A DNA stretch of 64,000 nt, taken from assembly GCF_016598595.1 (NCBI RefSeq), contig NZ_CP066786.1, positions 1,015,501 through 1,079,500 of the forward strand, given 5' to 3'. Shown piece after piece: positions 46,888 to 56,401 of this stretch. The stretch comes from Martelella lutilitoris (GTDB lineage: Bacteria > Pseudomonadota > Alphaproteobacteria > Rhizobiales > Rhizobiaceae). Both the position numbers and the translations under genes were made by a program. The notes beneath the pieces were generated by a model, which searched no databases, was not told where the DNA came from, and was given only the letters and a program-made list of their open reading frames with translations. How positions within the stretch are numbered: the first letter of the stretch is position 1; each line of letters starts with the position of its first letter.

Positions 46888-47628
46888 ATGAAAATCGCGG
46901 CAATCGCCGATATCCATGGCAATATCGATGCGCTGGAGGCGGTGCTGGCCGATCTCGAGCGCCACAAGCCGGACATGATCGTCAATCTCGGCGATAGCCT
47001 GTCATCGCCGCTCGCGGCCGGCGAAACCGCCGACCGGCTTTTGCCGCTGTCGCTGCCGACGGTGCGCGGCAATCATGACCGCTGGCTGGTCGACCGTCCG
47101 GAAAGCGAGATGGGCGACTGGGAGGCCCCGGCCTTCCGGCAGCTTTCAGCCAGACATCTGAAATGGATCCGCGACATGCCAAGCGCGCTGGTTGTCGAGA
47201 GTGAGGTCTATCTCTGTCACGCCACGCCGCAGAAGGACGACGTGATGTGGACCGAGGAACTGCTGCCGTCCGGCCATTTCGCGTTGAAGGAGCAGGCGGA
47301 AATCGAGGCGCTCGCGCAAGGGATTGCCTATCCGCTGATCCTCTGCGGCCATTCCCACATTGCCCGTTCGGTGATGCTTTCCGGCGACCGGATCCTCGTC
47401 AATCCCGGCTCCGTCGGCTGTCCCGGTTTTACCTACCACATCCCTGTCGACCACAAGCTGGAAACGGCACATCCCTTTGCCTGCTACGCGATCGTCGAGA
47501 AGACCGACGCCGGCTGGCAGCCGAGCTTCCATCAGGTCCGCTACGATACATCCCGCATGGCCGCGCTGGCGCGAAACGCAGGGTATGAGGACTGGGCGCG
47601 TGTGATCGCGACGGGGCGGGTCGAATAG
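46888..47628 (+). CDS. Metallophosphoesterase, calcineurin-like fold
   Basis: A 246-residue protein with the phosphoesterase motifs DIHGN (residue 8 onward), LGDS, GNHDRW and GHSH, for a two-metal centre. The YfcE-like group hydrolyses phosphodiesters in vitro; the natural substrate is unknown. It starts 5 bases after uraH and is thus probably in the same transcript. Last gene before the repeats that separate the two convergent purine groups. Confidence 0.85.
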   Translation: MKIAAIADIHGNIDALEAVLADLERHKPDMIVNLGDSLSSPLAAGETADRLLPLSLPTVRGNHDRWLVDRPESEMGDWEAPAFRQLSARHLKWIRDMPSALVVESEVYLCHATPQKDDVMWTEELLPSGHFALKEQAEIEALAQGIAYPLILCGHSHIARSVMLSGDRILVNPGSVGCPGFTYHIPVDHKLETAHPFACYAIVEKTDAGWQPSFHQVRYDTSRMAALARNAGYEDWARVIATGRVE

Positions 47629-47685
47629 GCGCTGTTGCGCGACCGTTTGTTGAAGAGAAGAAGGAGGTTTCGCCGCATCCTCTTG

Positions 47686-47715
47686 TGTCATGCTCGGACT
47701 TGATCCGAGCATCCA
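47686..47715 (+). repeat. Palindromic intergenic repeat, copy 1
   Basis: A 30-base element containing ATGCTCGGA-CTTGA-TCCGAGCAT shape (9-bp arms, 5-base loop at 47690-47712), flanked by TGTC and CCA. It has the same layout as copy 2, in opposite orientation. Such GTCAT...CTTGA...ATCCA elements are a common dispersed type in alphaproteobacterial genomes. Confidence 0.7.
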
Positions 47716-47770
47716 TTCTGCCCAGTTCATTCAGCACTGAGCATTGTTGCTAAGGTTTTGCGCGTCCGCC

Positions 47771-47803
47771 TGGATCCTCGTGTCAAGCACGAGGATGACG
47801 CAG
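47771..47803 (-). repeat. Palindromic intergenic repeat, copy 2 (inverted)
   Basis: ATCCTCGTG-TCAAG-CACGAGGAT (9-bp arms, 5-base loop at 47774-47796) with outer TGG and GACGCA. Read on the minus strand, it aligns with copy 1, sharing GTCAT, CTCG, CTTGA, CGAG and ATCCA. The pair is 55 bases apart between convergent genes. Confidence 0.7.
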
Positions 47804-47844
47804 AAAAAGCGTTGCATCTCTTTGCGCGCCGAAACATTTTCGTC

Positions 47845-48993
47845 TCAAAACCCCACCTTCGCAATGATATCCCGATTGATCTCCTCGATATCGCGCTTGC
47901 CGCAAAGAGCCATGGTCACGTCAAGTTCCTTGCGGATGATGTCGAGGGCGCGGGTGACGCCTTTCTTGCCCATGGCGCCAAGGCCGTAAAGATAGGGTCG
48001 GCCGATATAGGTGCCCCTGGCGCCGAGCGCGCGGGCCTTCAGCACGTCCTGGCCGGAGCGGATGCCGCCATCCATGTGGATTTCGATATCGCCCTGAACC
48101 GCATCGACGATTTCCGGCAGGACAGAGATCGAGGAGCGGGCGCCATCAAGCTGGCGGCCGCCGTGATTGGAGACGATGATCGCGTCCGCGCCGGTCTTTG
48201 CCGCCATCTTCGCGTCCTCGGCATCGAGCACGCCCTTCAGGATCAGCGGTCCGCCCCAGCGTTCCTTGATCCAGTCGACATCGGCCCAGGAGAGCTTCGG
48301 GTCGAACTGCTCGGCGGTCCAGACCGCAAGCGAGGAAAGGTCAGAGGAGGCCGGCGCATGGCCGACGATGTTGCGGAAGGTGCGGCGTTTGGTCTGAAGC
48401 ATCTCCAGCGCCCAGAAGGGCCGCGTGCCCACCTGCCAGACATGTTTCGGCGTGAATTTCGGCGGAGTCGACAGCCCGTTGACGAGGTCCTTGTGACGCT
48501 GGCCGAGGATCTGCAGGTCAAGTGTGAGCACCAGTGCGCCGCACTTGGCGGCCTTCGCCCGGTCGATCAGATCGCCGACGAAGCCGCGATCCTTCATCAC
48601 GTAAAGCTGGAACCAGAAGGGCTCTTTCGTGTTTTCCGCGACATCCTCGATCGAGCAGACGCTCATGGTCGACAGCGTGAAGGGAACGCCCGCCTCTTCG
48701 GCCGCCTGCGCCGCCAGGATTTCGCCATCGGCATGCTGCATGCCGCAAAGCCCGGTCGGGGCGAGCGCGACGGGCATCGAGACCTTGCGGCCGATCATCG
48801 TCGTTTCCAGCGAGCGGTCGGTCATGTCGACCAGCACGCGCTGGCGCAGGTTGATCCTGGCGAAATCCGTCTCGTTGGCGCGGTAGGTGCTTTCCGTCCA
48901 TGCGCCGCTGTCGGCATAGTCGAAAAACATCTTCGGCACGCGCCATTTCGCACGTTTCTTCAGGTCGGCAATGGTCAACGGCTCTGAAAACAT
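47845..48993 (-). CDS. lldD: FMN-dependent alpha-hydroxy-acid dehydrogenase (L-lactate type)
   Basis: A 382-residue enzyme starting MFSEPLTIADLKKRAKWRVP. The FMN/catalytic motif SNHGGRQLDGA (His as base) and MALAPTG-type region ALAPTGLCGMQHADGE are family signatures. It oxidises L-lactate, or another 2-hydroxy acid such as glycolate, and reduces quinone or cytochrome. GGGAGGAG is 3 bases before the ATG at 48993. It sits inside the purine region, where a glycolate/glyoxylate link is possible but unproven. A palindrome lies just upstream. Confidence 0.88.
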   Translation of the reverse strand: MFSEPLTIADLKKRAKWRVPKMFFDYADSGAWTESTYRANETDFARINLRQRVLVDMTDRSLETTMIGRKVSMPVALAPTGLCGMQHADGEILAAQAAEEAGVPFTLSTMSVCSIEDVAENTKEPFWFQLYVMKDRGFVGDLIDRAKAAKCGALVLTLDLQILGQRHKDLVNGLSTPPKFTPKHVWQVGTRPFWALEMLQTKRRTFRNIVGHAPASSDLSSLAVWTAEQFDPKLSWADVDWIKERWGGPLILKGVLDAEDAKMAAKTGADAIIVSNHGGRQLDGARSSISVLPEIVDAVQGDIEIHMDGGIRSGQDVLKARALGARGTYIGRPYLYGLGAMGKKGVTRALDIIRKELDVTMALCGKRDIEEINRDIIAKVGF

Positions 48994-49020
48994 GAGCTCC
49001 TCCCGCATCAAATATGAATG

Positions 49021-49037
49021 CTCTTATTACATATGAG
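49021..49037. promoter_or_regulatory. Candidate operator upstream of lldD
   Basis: CTCTTATTACATATGAG is an inverted repeat of the form CTCnTATnnnATAnGAG, 28-44 bases before the lldD start and close to the end of guaD. It could be a GntR-type site; no matching regulator gene is nearby. Confidence 0.35.
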
Positions 49038-49071
49038 TTGATTTCTGCCAACCGGCTTCTGACCGCCGCGC

Positions 49072-50382
49072 CTACACACCGGATTTCACCGGACTTCCCG
49101 CGACATAGGTTTCGGCGATCGCCCTGTCGTCTCCTATTGTCTGCAACAGGAAGAGTTCCTCAGCAAGGGTGGTGATGGCGTCCATCTTCAGCGCCATGGC
49201 GGGTGTTGCTCGGGCGTCGAGCACCACGAGATCGGCATCGCTGCCGGGGGCGAGCGTGCCGATCCGATCCGAAAGCGAAAGCGCTTCGGCATTGCCCAGC
49301 GTCATCGCATAAAAGCTTACCAGCGGATTGAGGCGTTCGCCGCGCAATTGCTGGATCTTGTAGGCCTCGTCCATGGTCTTCAGCATGGAATAGCTGGTGC
49401 CGCCGCCGATATCGGTGGCAACGGCAATGCGCACGGGCTTCTCGCGGGTCTCGTAATCCCTGAACGGGAACAGTCCCGAGCCGAGGAAGAGGTTGGATGT
49501 TGGGCAGTGGACGGCGACCGCGCCGGTCTCGTGAAGCAGGTCGCGTTCGCGCTCGGACAGGTGGATCGCGTGGCCGAGCAGGGTCTTCGCGCCCAGAAGG
49601 TCATAGCGGGCGTAGATGTCCGTATAGTCCTGCGCTTCCGGATAAAGCTCCAGCGCGCGTTCGATTTCCGCCGTGTTTTCGGAAAGATGCGTCTGGATAT
49701 GCAGGTCGGGAAATTCCCGCGCCAGCGCTCCGGTCACTTCCATCTGCGCGTGCGAGGAGGTCAGCGCGAAACGCGGCGAGATCACCACGTGGTTGCGCGC
49801 CTTGCCGTGCCATTCCGCAATGACAGCCTTGGTGTCGTCATAGGCCGATTGCGGCGTGTCGGTCAGCGCTTCCGGCGCATTGCAATCCATCAGAACCTTG
49901 CCGCCGAGCATCAGCATGTTGCGCTTTGACGCTTCCGCGAAATAGGCGTCTGCCGAGGCCTTGTGCACCGAGCAATAGGCAACCGCCGTCGTCGTGCCCT
50001 GGCGGATCATTTCGTCGAAAAAGGAAACGGCGATGCGCGCGCCATGGGCGGGATCGGCGAAGCGCTGCTCCTCGACGAAGGTGTAGGTGTTGAGCCATTC
50101 CAGAAGATTGGAGGCATAGGAACCGACCACCTGCATCTGCGGAAAGTGAAGATGCGTGTCGATCAGGCCCGGCAGGATCAGGTTCGGACGGTGGTCGACG
50201 ATTTCCGCGCCCTCCGGCGCATCGAGCAGGATGGTTTCGAACGGCCCGAACGCCAAAATGCGGCCCTCTGAAATCAGCAGGCCGCCATCGTCCTCATACA
50301 CATAGCTTTCGGTGTCCGAGAGGGACAGAGGCCGGCGGCTGAAGCTCAAAAGCCGGCCCCTCAGGATGCGTGGTGGTGTCAT
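49072..50382 (-). CDS. guaD: Guanine deaminase
   Basis: A 436-residue amidohydrolase. DTHLHFPQMQVVGSYASNLLEWLNTYTF has the zinc-binding His-x-His; HLSENTAEIERALELYP and GHAIHLSERE provide further metal ligands. It deaminates guanine to xanthine. Its start overlaps puuD stop by 4 bases, so it is translated with puuD. It feeds xanthine to XdhAB. Confidence 0.92.
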   Translation of the reverse strand: MTPPRILRGRLLSFSRRPLSLSDTESYVYEDDGGLLISEGRILAFGPFETILLDAPEGAEIVDHRPNLILPGLIDTHLHFPQMQVVGSYASNLLEWLNTYTFVEEQRFADPAHGARIAVSFFDEMIRQGTTTAVAYCSVHKASADAYFAEASKRNMLMLGGKVLMDCNAPEALTDTPQSAYDDTKAVIAEWHGKARNHVVISPRFALTSSHAQMEVTGALAREFPDLHIQTHLSENTAEIERALELYPEAQDYTDIYARYDLLGAKTLLGHAIHLSERERDLLHETGAVAVHCPTSNLFLGSGLFPFRDYETREKPVRIAVATDIGGGTSYSMLKTMDEAYKIQQLRGERLNPLVSFYAMTLGNAEALSLSDRIGTLAPGSDADLVVLDARATPAMALKMDAITTLAEELFLLQTIGDDRAIAETYVAGSPVKSGV

Positions 50383-51620
50383 TCAGCCTTCTTTCCGCTG
50401 GTGCTGGATCTGTACCAGGCCACCAGTTTTGCCCGCTCGTCATCCGTCATGCCGGTTACATTCCCCGGAGGCATGGCATGGCTGCGGCCGGCCTGCAAGT
50501 AAATCTGGCTTGCGCGCGATGCGATTTCGGCGTCGGTCTCGAAGCGGACATTGAGCGGCGGGCGGTGAATGCCGTCATAGACGGGTTCTGCCATGTGGCA
50601 CATCGAACAGCGCGTCGAGACCACCTGCTTGGCGGCGGCGAAATGCGGGTCCTGTGCAAATTTCTCGAAAGCGGGGGCGACCGCCATGTCGGGATTTTCC
50701 GACTTGAAGAATTGCGGCGAGGTGGAGAGCCACATGATCACGATGAAGATGATCGCCGTCAGCAGCCAGGTCCAGTTCGGCTCGCCCTTGCGGGCATGCA
50801 CGGTGTTGAAATAGTGCCTTATGGTCACGCCCATCAGGAACACCAGCGAGGCGATGATCCAGCTGTATGTGGTCGCGAACGCCAGCGGATAGTGGTTCGA
50901 GAGCATGAAGAAGATGACCGGCAGCGTCAGGTAGTTGTTGTGGAGCGAGCGCTGCTTGGCCTCCTTGCCGAGCTTCGGATCGGGCGTCTTGCCGGCCTTC
51001 AGGTCGGCCACCACGATCTTCTGGTTGGGGATGATCACGAAGAACACATTGGCGGTCATGATCGTCGCCGTGAACGCGCCCATATGCAGGAAGGCGGCGC
51101 GGCCGGTGAAGAGGTGCGAGTAGCCCCAGGCCATGAAGACCAGCAACACGTAGAGCAGCAGCATCAGCCCGATCGTGTGCTTGCCGAGCGGGGACTTGCA
51201 GAGATAGTGGTAGAACAGCCAGCCGATCGACAGCGATGCCAACGAGATCAGGATCGCGACGGGGGCGGAGACGTCGAGCACGCTGCGATTGACCAGGAAC
51301 AGGTCCGCGCCGCCGTAATAGACCAGCGCCAGCATCAGGAAGCCGGTCATCCAGGTGAAATAGGATTCCCACTTGAACCAGATCAGGTGCTCCGGCATAT
51401 GCGCCGGCGCGACCATGTATTTCTGTATATTGTAGAACCCGCCGCCATGGACCTGCCATTCCTCGCCGGAAACGCCTTCCGGCAGCCCGGGACGGGAGAC
51501 GAGGCCGAGATCGAGCGCGATGAAGTAGAAGGAAGAGCCGATCCAGGCGATGGCGGTGATGACATGCAGCCAGCGCACGGCGAATTGCGCCCATTCCCAG
51601 ATGATGGCGAGTTCAAACAT
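50379..51620 (-). CDS. puuD: Membrane urate hydroxylase PuuD with cytochrome c domain
   Basis: A 413-residue protein. About 300 residues hold eight or so membrane helices (WAQFAVRWLHVITAIAWIGSSFYF at the start), and a C-terminal cytochrome c domain has the haem motif CSMCH and a late Met (PPGNVTGMT). It oxidises urate to 5-hydroxyisourate, passing electrons to the respiratory chain, and replaces soluble uricase. Coupled to guaD by 4 bases. It lies 97 bases downstream of xdhC. Confidence 0.93.
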   Translation of the reverse strand: MFELAIIWEWAQFAVRWLHVITAIAWIGSSFYFIALDLGLVSRPGLPEGVSGEEWQVHGGGFYNIQKYMVAPAHMPEHLIWFKWESYFTWMTGFLMLALVYYGGADLFLVNRSVLDVSAPVAILISLASLSIGWLFYHYLCKSPLGKHTIGLMLLLYVLLVFMAWGYSHLFTGRAAFLHMGAFTATIMTANVFFVIIPNQKIVVADLKAGKTPDPKLGKEAKQRSLHNNYLTLPVIFFMLSNHYPLAFATTYSWIIASLVFLMGVTIRHYFNTVHARKGEPNWTWLLTAIIFIVIMWLSTSPQFFKSENPDMAVAPAFEKFAQDPHFAAAKQVVSTRCSMCHMAEPVYDGIHRPPLNVRFETDAEIASRASQIYLQAGRSHAMPPGNVTGMTDDERAKLVAWYRSSTSGKKAE

Positions 51621-51717
51621 AAATTGTGCCCCCGATAGTCAGATGTCGGAATGATGCGAAATTTCGGCGCGGAAAAAAAGAGCCGTCATGCAAAGAAAAG
51701 AAATTAGTTAAGGCTTT

Positions 51718-52554
51718 TCAGGTCTTTGCCCGTTCCGCGGGCAGCGTGCCCGCTTTTGTGGCAGAAATGACGTGGATAAGTTCGCTTGCAACCAAGGCGG
51801 CAATCACGGACGGCCGCTTGTCGGCGACCCCGGCGCCGATCGGCATGGTGAGCCGGGAAAGCGCGTTCGGGCTCAGGCCCTCCTTCCGGGCGTAGCTCAG
51901 AAAGGTCGCGCGCTTGGTTTTCGAGCCGATCATGCCGCAATAGGCGAGATCATTCCGTTTCAGCGCCTCCGTGGCGATCAGGAAATCGAGCGCATGGTCA
52001 TGGGTGAGGATGACGGCGGCGCTGCCGGCCGGCATGCGCGCGACCTCGGCCTCCGGCATTGGCGACAGGCGGAGTTCCACGGTTTCGGGAAGCGGACCGT
52101 CCATCTCAGGGCGGGTCTCGATCACGGTCGTGTTGAAGGGCAGGGGAGCAAGCGCCTGCGCCAAGGCCGCGCCGACATGGCCGCCGCCGAAAATATAGAC
52201 CGAAGGGTTTGACGCCGCCTTCTCCGCAAGCGCGTTCAGAAGGCGGTCGACTGTGCCGGCATCCGCGACCTCAAAGCCGAGAACCGTCCGCCCGCCGCAG
52301 CATTGGCCGATCTCGGGGCCGAGGGGAATGTCGAGCCGCAGCGGCGCGTCATGCCCCTTCAGCAGTCGCCGGGCATGATCGATCGCGAGATATTCGAGCT
52401 GGCCGCCGCCGATCGTTCCGCATGTGGCGTCGTTGGACACGGCCATCATCGCGCCTGCCTCGCGCGGCGTCGAGCCCCTGATCTCGGCCACCGTGACAAT
52501 GACGGAGGCCGGATGATCTTCGAAAAAACGCCGGAATGTCGCGTCCTCGCTCAT
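51718..52554 (-). CDS. xdhC: Xanthine dehydrogenase accessory protein XdhC
   Basis: A 278-residue chaperone that binds and sulfurates the molybdenum cofactor before insertion into XdhB. ATCGTIGGGQLEYLAIDHARRLL and FGGGHVGAALAQAL (Rossmann-type motif) are family features, and CCGGRTVLGFE supplies conserved cysteines. It starts 3 bases after xdhB ends, the usual A-B-C order. Confidence 0.93.
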   Translation of the reverse strand: MSEDATFRRFFEDHPASVIVTVAEIRGSTPREAGAMMAVSNDATCGTIGGGQLEYLAIDHARRLLKGHDAPLRLDIPLGPEIGQCCGGRTVLGFEVADAGTVDRLLNALAEKAASNPSVYIFGGGHVGAALAQALAPLPFNTTVIETRPEMDGPLPETVELRLSPMPEAEVARMPAGSAAVILTHDHALDFLIATEALKRNDLAYCGMIGSKTKRATFLSYARKEGLSPNALSRLTMPIGAGVADKRPSVIAALVASELIHVISATKAGTLPAERAKT

Positions 52555-52557
52555 GCC

Positions 52558-54903
52558 TCACGCCTTCTTCATCCGCTCCACCGCCATCAGCACGCGTTCG
52601 GGCGTTGCCGGCGCGTCGAGCTTCGGGCAGACGCGGTAGTCGGCGACGCTGGCAACGGCCATGGAGATCGCCTCCAGCGCCGAAATCGCCAGCATGAAGG
52701 GCGGTTCGCCGACGGCCTTCGAACGGCCGATGGTCGGTTCGCGGTTTTCGGAAAAATCGGCGAGCTTGACGTTGAAGATCTTCGGCCGGTCGGAGGCAAG
52801 CGGGATCTTGTAGGTCGACGGCGCATGGGTTCTGAGCCGCCCCTTGTCGTCCCACCACAACTCCTCCGTCGTCAGCCAGCCGAGACCCTGCACGAAACCG
52901 CCCTCGATCTGGCCGATATCGACGGCCGGGTTCAAGGAGCGCCCGACATCGTGGAGAATATCGGTTCGGTCGAACAGATATTCGCCGGTGAGCGTATCGA
53001 TCGAGACCTCGGTGCAGGCCGCGCCATAGGCGAAATAGTAGAAGGGGCGGCCCTTGCCCGCCGCGCGGTCCCAGTGGATCTTCGGCGTCTTGTAGAAGCC
53101 TGCAGCCGAAAGCTGGATACGGGCGAAATAGGCGGCCTTGATCAGATCGGGGAAAGGAATTTCTTCCTGACCGACGCGAACGCGATTTGGCAGGAATTCC
53201 ACCTCTTCAGGCGCGACCTTCCAGTTCTCCGCCGCAAAGGCAACCAGCCGGTCGCGAATCTGCATCGCGCCATTCCAGGCTGCCATGCCGTTGAGGTCGG
53301 AGCCGGAGGAGGCGGCCGTCGCCGAGGTGTTCGGCACCTTGCCGGTCGTCGTCGCGGTGATCTTCACCCGTTCGAGATCGATCTGGAAGACGTCGGCGAC
53401 CACCTGCGCGACCTTGATGTAAAGCCCCTGGCCCATCTCCGTGCCGCCGTGATTGAGCTGCACCGAGCCGTCCTGATAGACATGGACGAGCGCGCCCGCC
53501 TGATTGAAGGCGGTCATGGTGAAGGAAATGCCGAATTTCACCGGGGTCAGCGCGATGCCCCTCCTGATCACCGGACTGGTCCTGTTGAAGTCGATGATCG
53601 CCTGGCGGCGGGCGCGGTAGTCGGAGGTCTGTTCCAGTTCCTCGACCACGCGCAGGATGATGTTGTCCTCCACCGTCTGGTGGTAGGGCGTCACGTCGCG
53701 CCCGGAGCCGTTGGGGCCGTAGAAATTCGCCTTGCGGATATCGAGCGGGTCCTTGCCGAGCGCATAGGCGATTTCCTCGATGAAGCGCTCGCCGGCAAGC
53801 ATCCCCTGCGGCCCGCCGAAACCGCGATAGGCGGTGTTCGAGCAAGTATGCGTCTTCAACGGCCGCGAGACCATGTGCACGTTCGGATAATAATAGGAAC
53901 TGTCGGCGTGAAACAGCGTGCGGTCGGTCACCGGCCCGGACAGGTCGGAAGAAAAGCCGCAGCGCGCGGCAAAGGTCGCATCCACGCCTTCGATCACGCC
54001 GTCATCGTCAAAGCCGATATCGTAGAAGGCGACGAAATCGTGGCGCTTGCCGGTGATTGCCATGTCCTCGTCGCGGTCGGGGCGGACCTTGATCGCACGG
54101 TTGAGTTTCTTGGCCGCAAGGGCCGCGATTGCGGCAAAGCTGTTGCCCTGCGTCTCCTTGCCGCCGAAGCCGCCGCCCATGCGCCGCTGATAGACGGTGA
54201 CGGCGTTCGACGGAATGTCGAGCACATGGCCGACGATGTGCTGGATCTCGCTTGGATGCTGGGTGGACGACCAGACGGCCACCTCGTCATCCTCACCGGG
54301 TATGGCGAGCGCGATCTGGCTTTCGAGGTAGAAATGTTCCTGTCCGCCGATCTCCATCTCGCCGGTGATCCTGCGCGGCGCCCTGTCGAGCGCGGCCTTC
54401 GCATCGCCGCGCTGAAGCGTCATCGGCGTGATGACATTGGGCGCGTCATTGGCAATCGCGTCGCGCACATTGGTCCAGAAGGGCAGGTCTTCATAGGTGA
54501 TCTTCGCAAGCCGCGCTGCGGCGCGGGCCTGATGCCTTGTCTCGGCGATCACCGCGAACATGATCTGGCCGTGATACTCGACCTCTTCATTGGCAAAGAG
54601 CGGTTCGTCGTGATTGCCGCCCGAGGAAATATCATTGGTGCCGGGCACATCCTTCGCCGAGAGCACGGCAACGACGCCGGGGGCTTCTTCCACGGACGAC
54701 AGGTCCATCGCGGCAACGCGCGCATGCGGGCGTTCGGAGAGGCCAAGGCCGACATGCAGAAGGCCTGCGGGTTCGGGAATATCATCGATATATTCGGCTG
54801 TGCCGGCCACATGCTTGTGGGCGGAATCGTGAACGCGGGGCTTGTGCATGCCGCCGGAAATCTCGGTCTTCAGCGTCAGCGCTTCATTGGTCTGCTTGTC
54901 CAT
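52558..54903 (-). CDS. xdhB: Xanthine dehydrogenase molybdopterin-binding subunit
   Basis: A 781-residue large subunit. GRMGGGFGGKE (GGGFGGKETQG seen), RVDHDEDM-like PDRDEDMAITGKRH, FRGFGGPQG, and NHGGTEMGQGLYIKVAQVVAD identify a xanthine dehydrogenase/aldehyde oxidase large subunit with molybdopterin site. With XdhA it oxidises hypoxanthine and xanthine to urate using NAD. It follows XdhA by 1 base. Confidence 0.94.
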   Translation of the reverse strand: MDKQTNEALTLKTEISGGMHKPRVHDSAHKHVAGTAEYIDDIPEPAGLLHVGLGLSERPHARVAAMDLSSVEEAPGVVAVLSAKDVPGTNDISSGGNHDEPLFANEEVEYHGQIMFAVIAETRHQARAAARLAKITYEDLPFWTNVRDAIANDAPNVITPMTLQRGDAKAALDRAPRRITGEMEIGGQEHFYLESQIALAIPGEDDEVAVWSSTQHPSEIQHIVGHVLDIPSNAVTVYQRRMGGGFGGKETQGNSFAAIAALAAKKLNRAIKVRPDRDEDMAITGKRHDFVAFYDIGFDDDGVIEGVDATFAARCGFSSDLSGPVTDRTLFHADSSYYYPNVHMVSRPLKTHTCSNTAYRGFGGPQGMLAGERFIEEIAYALGKDPLDIRKANFYGPNGSGRDVTPYHQTVEDNIILRVVEELEQTSDYRARRQAIIDFNRTSPVIRRGIALTPVKFGISFTMTAFNQAGALVHVYQDGSVQLNHGGTEMGQGLYIKVAQVVADVFQIDLERVKITATTTGKVPNTSATAASSGSDLNGMAAWNGAMQIRDRLVAFAAENWKVAPEEVEFLPNRVRVGQEEIPFPDLIKAAYFARIQLSAAGFYKTPKIHWDRAAGKGRPFYYFAYGAACTEVSIDTLTGEYLFDRTDILHDVGRSLNPAVDIGQIEGGFVQGLGWLTTEELWWDDKGRLRTHAPSTYKIPLASDRPKIFNVKLADFSENREPTIGRSKAVGEPPFMLAISALEAISMAVASVADYRVCPKLDAPATPERVLMAVERMKKA

Positions 54904-54904
54904 C

Positions 54905-56368
54905 TCAGGCCTCCTCGCGTTCGAAGCGTGAGAGTTCCTGCGGGCTGCCCCCGGTTTCGAGCAGCAGGCGGGAGAGCAGGTTCTTGGCCGCCAGCATGCG
55001 ATATTCCGCCGTGGCGCGCATATCGGTCATCGGCTGGTAATCGCTCTCAAAGGCCGGCCGCACCGCTTCCACGGTCTCGGACGTCCAGGGCTTGCCGGAA
55101 AGGGCGGCCTCCACATGGGCAGCGCGTTTCGGAATGCCGGCCATGCCGCCATAGGCGATGCGGATTTTGTCGACCGTGCCATCGCGCGCAAGTTCCAGAT
55201 AGAACGCGCCGCACAGGGCGGAAATATCCTCTTCGCGGCGTTTGGAAACCTTGTAGACGGCGTAGTGCGCGCCCTTGGCCGGCTTCGGAACGGTGAGCGA
55301 CAGCACGAATTCGCCCGGCCGTTTGTCCTGCTTGCCGTAGTCGCGGAAAAAATCCTCAAGCGCGATGGAGCGCGTGCCGTCCTTCGATTGCAGCGTCAGC
55401 GTCGCCCCGAGGGCGATCAGGGCGGGCGGCGTATCGCCGATCGGCGAGCCGTTGGCGACATTGCCGCCGATCGTGCCCATATTGCGCACCTGCTCGCCGC
55501 CGATCCGGTCGATCAGCCGGGAGAGCGCCGGGATCTTGCCTGCCAGCGCCGGGAACGCTTCCGTATAGGTGACGCCTGCGCCGATGATGAAGCTCTTCTC
55601 CGTCTCGGTGATCGTCTGCAGTTCTTCCAGATGGTTGATGAACACCATTGGATTCAGATCGCGCATCTGTTTGGTGACCCAGAGACCCACATCGGTGGAA
55701 CCGGCAACGATGGTCGCATCGCGGTATTCGGCGAGCACCTCGGCAAGGGCCTCGGCGGAGCCGGGAATGATCCCGCGCTTGCTCTCGTTTCCAACGGTTA
55801 TGGTCTCGCCGGTCTTCATCGCCGCGAGCTTCGCCAGGATGGTCTCGCGCTCGCGCGCCAGCGCATCGAAGGCCGCATCCGGTCGAATGGCGGAGGCCTT
55901 CTCCGCCGCCTTGACGATCGGCTCGTAGCCGGTGCAGCGACAGAGATTGCCCTGCAACGCCTTTTCGATGGCCTGACGCGAAGGTTTCTCGTTTTCCATC
56001 CACAGCGCGTAAAGCGACATGACGAAGCCCGGCGTGCAGAAGCCGCATTGCGAGCCGTTCATGTCGACCATGGCCTGCTGGACCGGATGCAGCTTGCCGT
56101 CCTTCGCCGCCAGATGCTCGACGGTGACGACATGGGTGGCGTTCAGCGAGGCGGTGAAGCGGATGCAGGCATTGACCGTCTCGTAGACGAGCCTGCCGCG
56201 CGTCAGCCTGCCGACGAGCACGGTGCAGGCGCCGCAATCGCCCTCCGCGCAGCCTTCCTTGGAGCCCGTCAGGCGGCGCTCGATGCGCAGATAGTCAAGC
56301 AGGGTTTCCGACGGCGAAAACCTGTCGCGCGTCACGTCCCTGTCGTTGAGGATGAACCGTATCGTCAT
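54905..56368 (-). CDS. xdhA: Xanthine dehydrogenase small subunit, 2Fe-2S and FAD
   Basis: A 487-residue subunit. Two 2Fe-2S domains occupy about residues 1-165 (EGCAEGDCGACTV, GSQCGFCTPGF, GNLCRCTGY) and a FAD-binding domain follows (about 185-370, with IGGNVANGSPIGD). The ATG at 56368 is preferred over an in-frame TTG, with GAAGGA 7 bases upstream. It lies 33 bases downstream of bdhA on the same strand; a bdhA-xdhA-xdhB operon is known from Sinorhizobium (from memory). Confidence 0.94.
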   Translation of the reverse strand: MTIRFILNDRDVTRDRFSPSETLLDYLRIERRLTGSKEGCAEGDCGACTVLVGRLTRGRLVYETVNACIRFTASLNATHVVTVEHLAAKDGKLHPVQQAMVDMNGSQCGFCTPGFVMSLYALWMENEKPSRQAIEKALQGNLCRCTGYEPIVKAAEKASAIRPDAAFDALARERETILAKLAAMKTGETITVGNESKRGIIPGSAEALAEVLAEYRDATIVAGSTDVGLWVTKQMRDLNPMVFINHLEELQTITETEKSFIIGAGVTYTEAFPALAGKIPALSRLIDRIGGEQVRNMGTIGGNVANGSPIGDTPPALIALGATLTLQSKDGTRSIALEDFFRDYGKQDKRPGEFVLSLTVPKPAKGAHYAVYKVSKRREEDISALCGAFYLELARDGTVDKIRIAYGGMAGIPKRAAHVEAALSGKPWTSETVEAVRPAFESDYQPMTDMRATAEYRMLAAKNLLSRLLLETGGSPQELSRFEREEA

Positions 56369-56401
56369 CAAAATTCCTTCAGAAAGATCCGGAGGCCGGC
56401 G

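Noticed and set aside
47686..47803. CRISPR-like repeats
   Set aside because: Only two copies, in opposite orientation, each a hairpin; no regular spacers.
52303..55296. 997-residue open frame opposite xdhB/xdhA
   Set aside because: It is antisense to well-supported xdh genes; high GC at third positions keeps the opposite frame free of stops. Composition is Arg/Gly/Ala-rich without family motifs.
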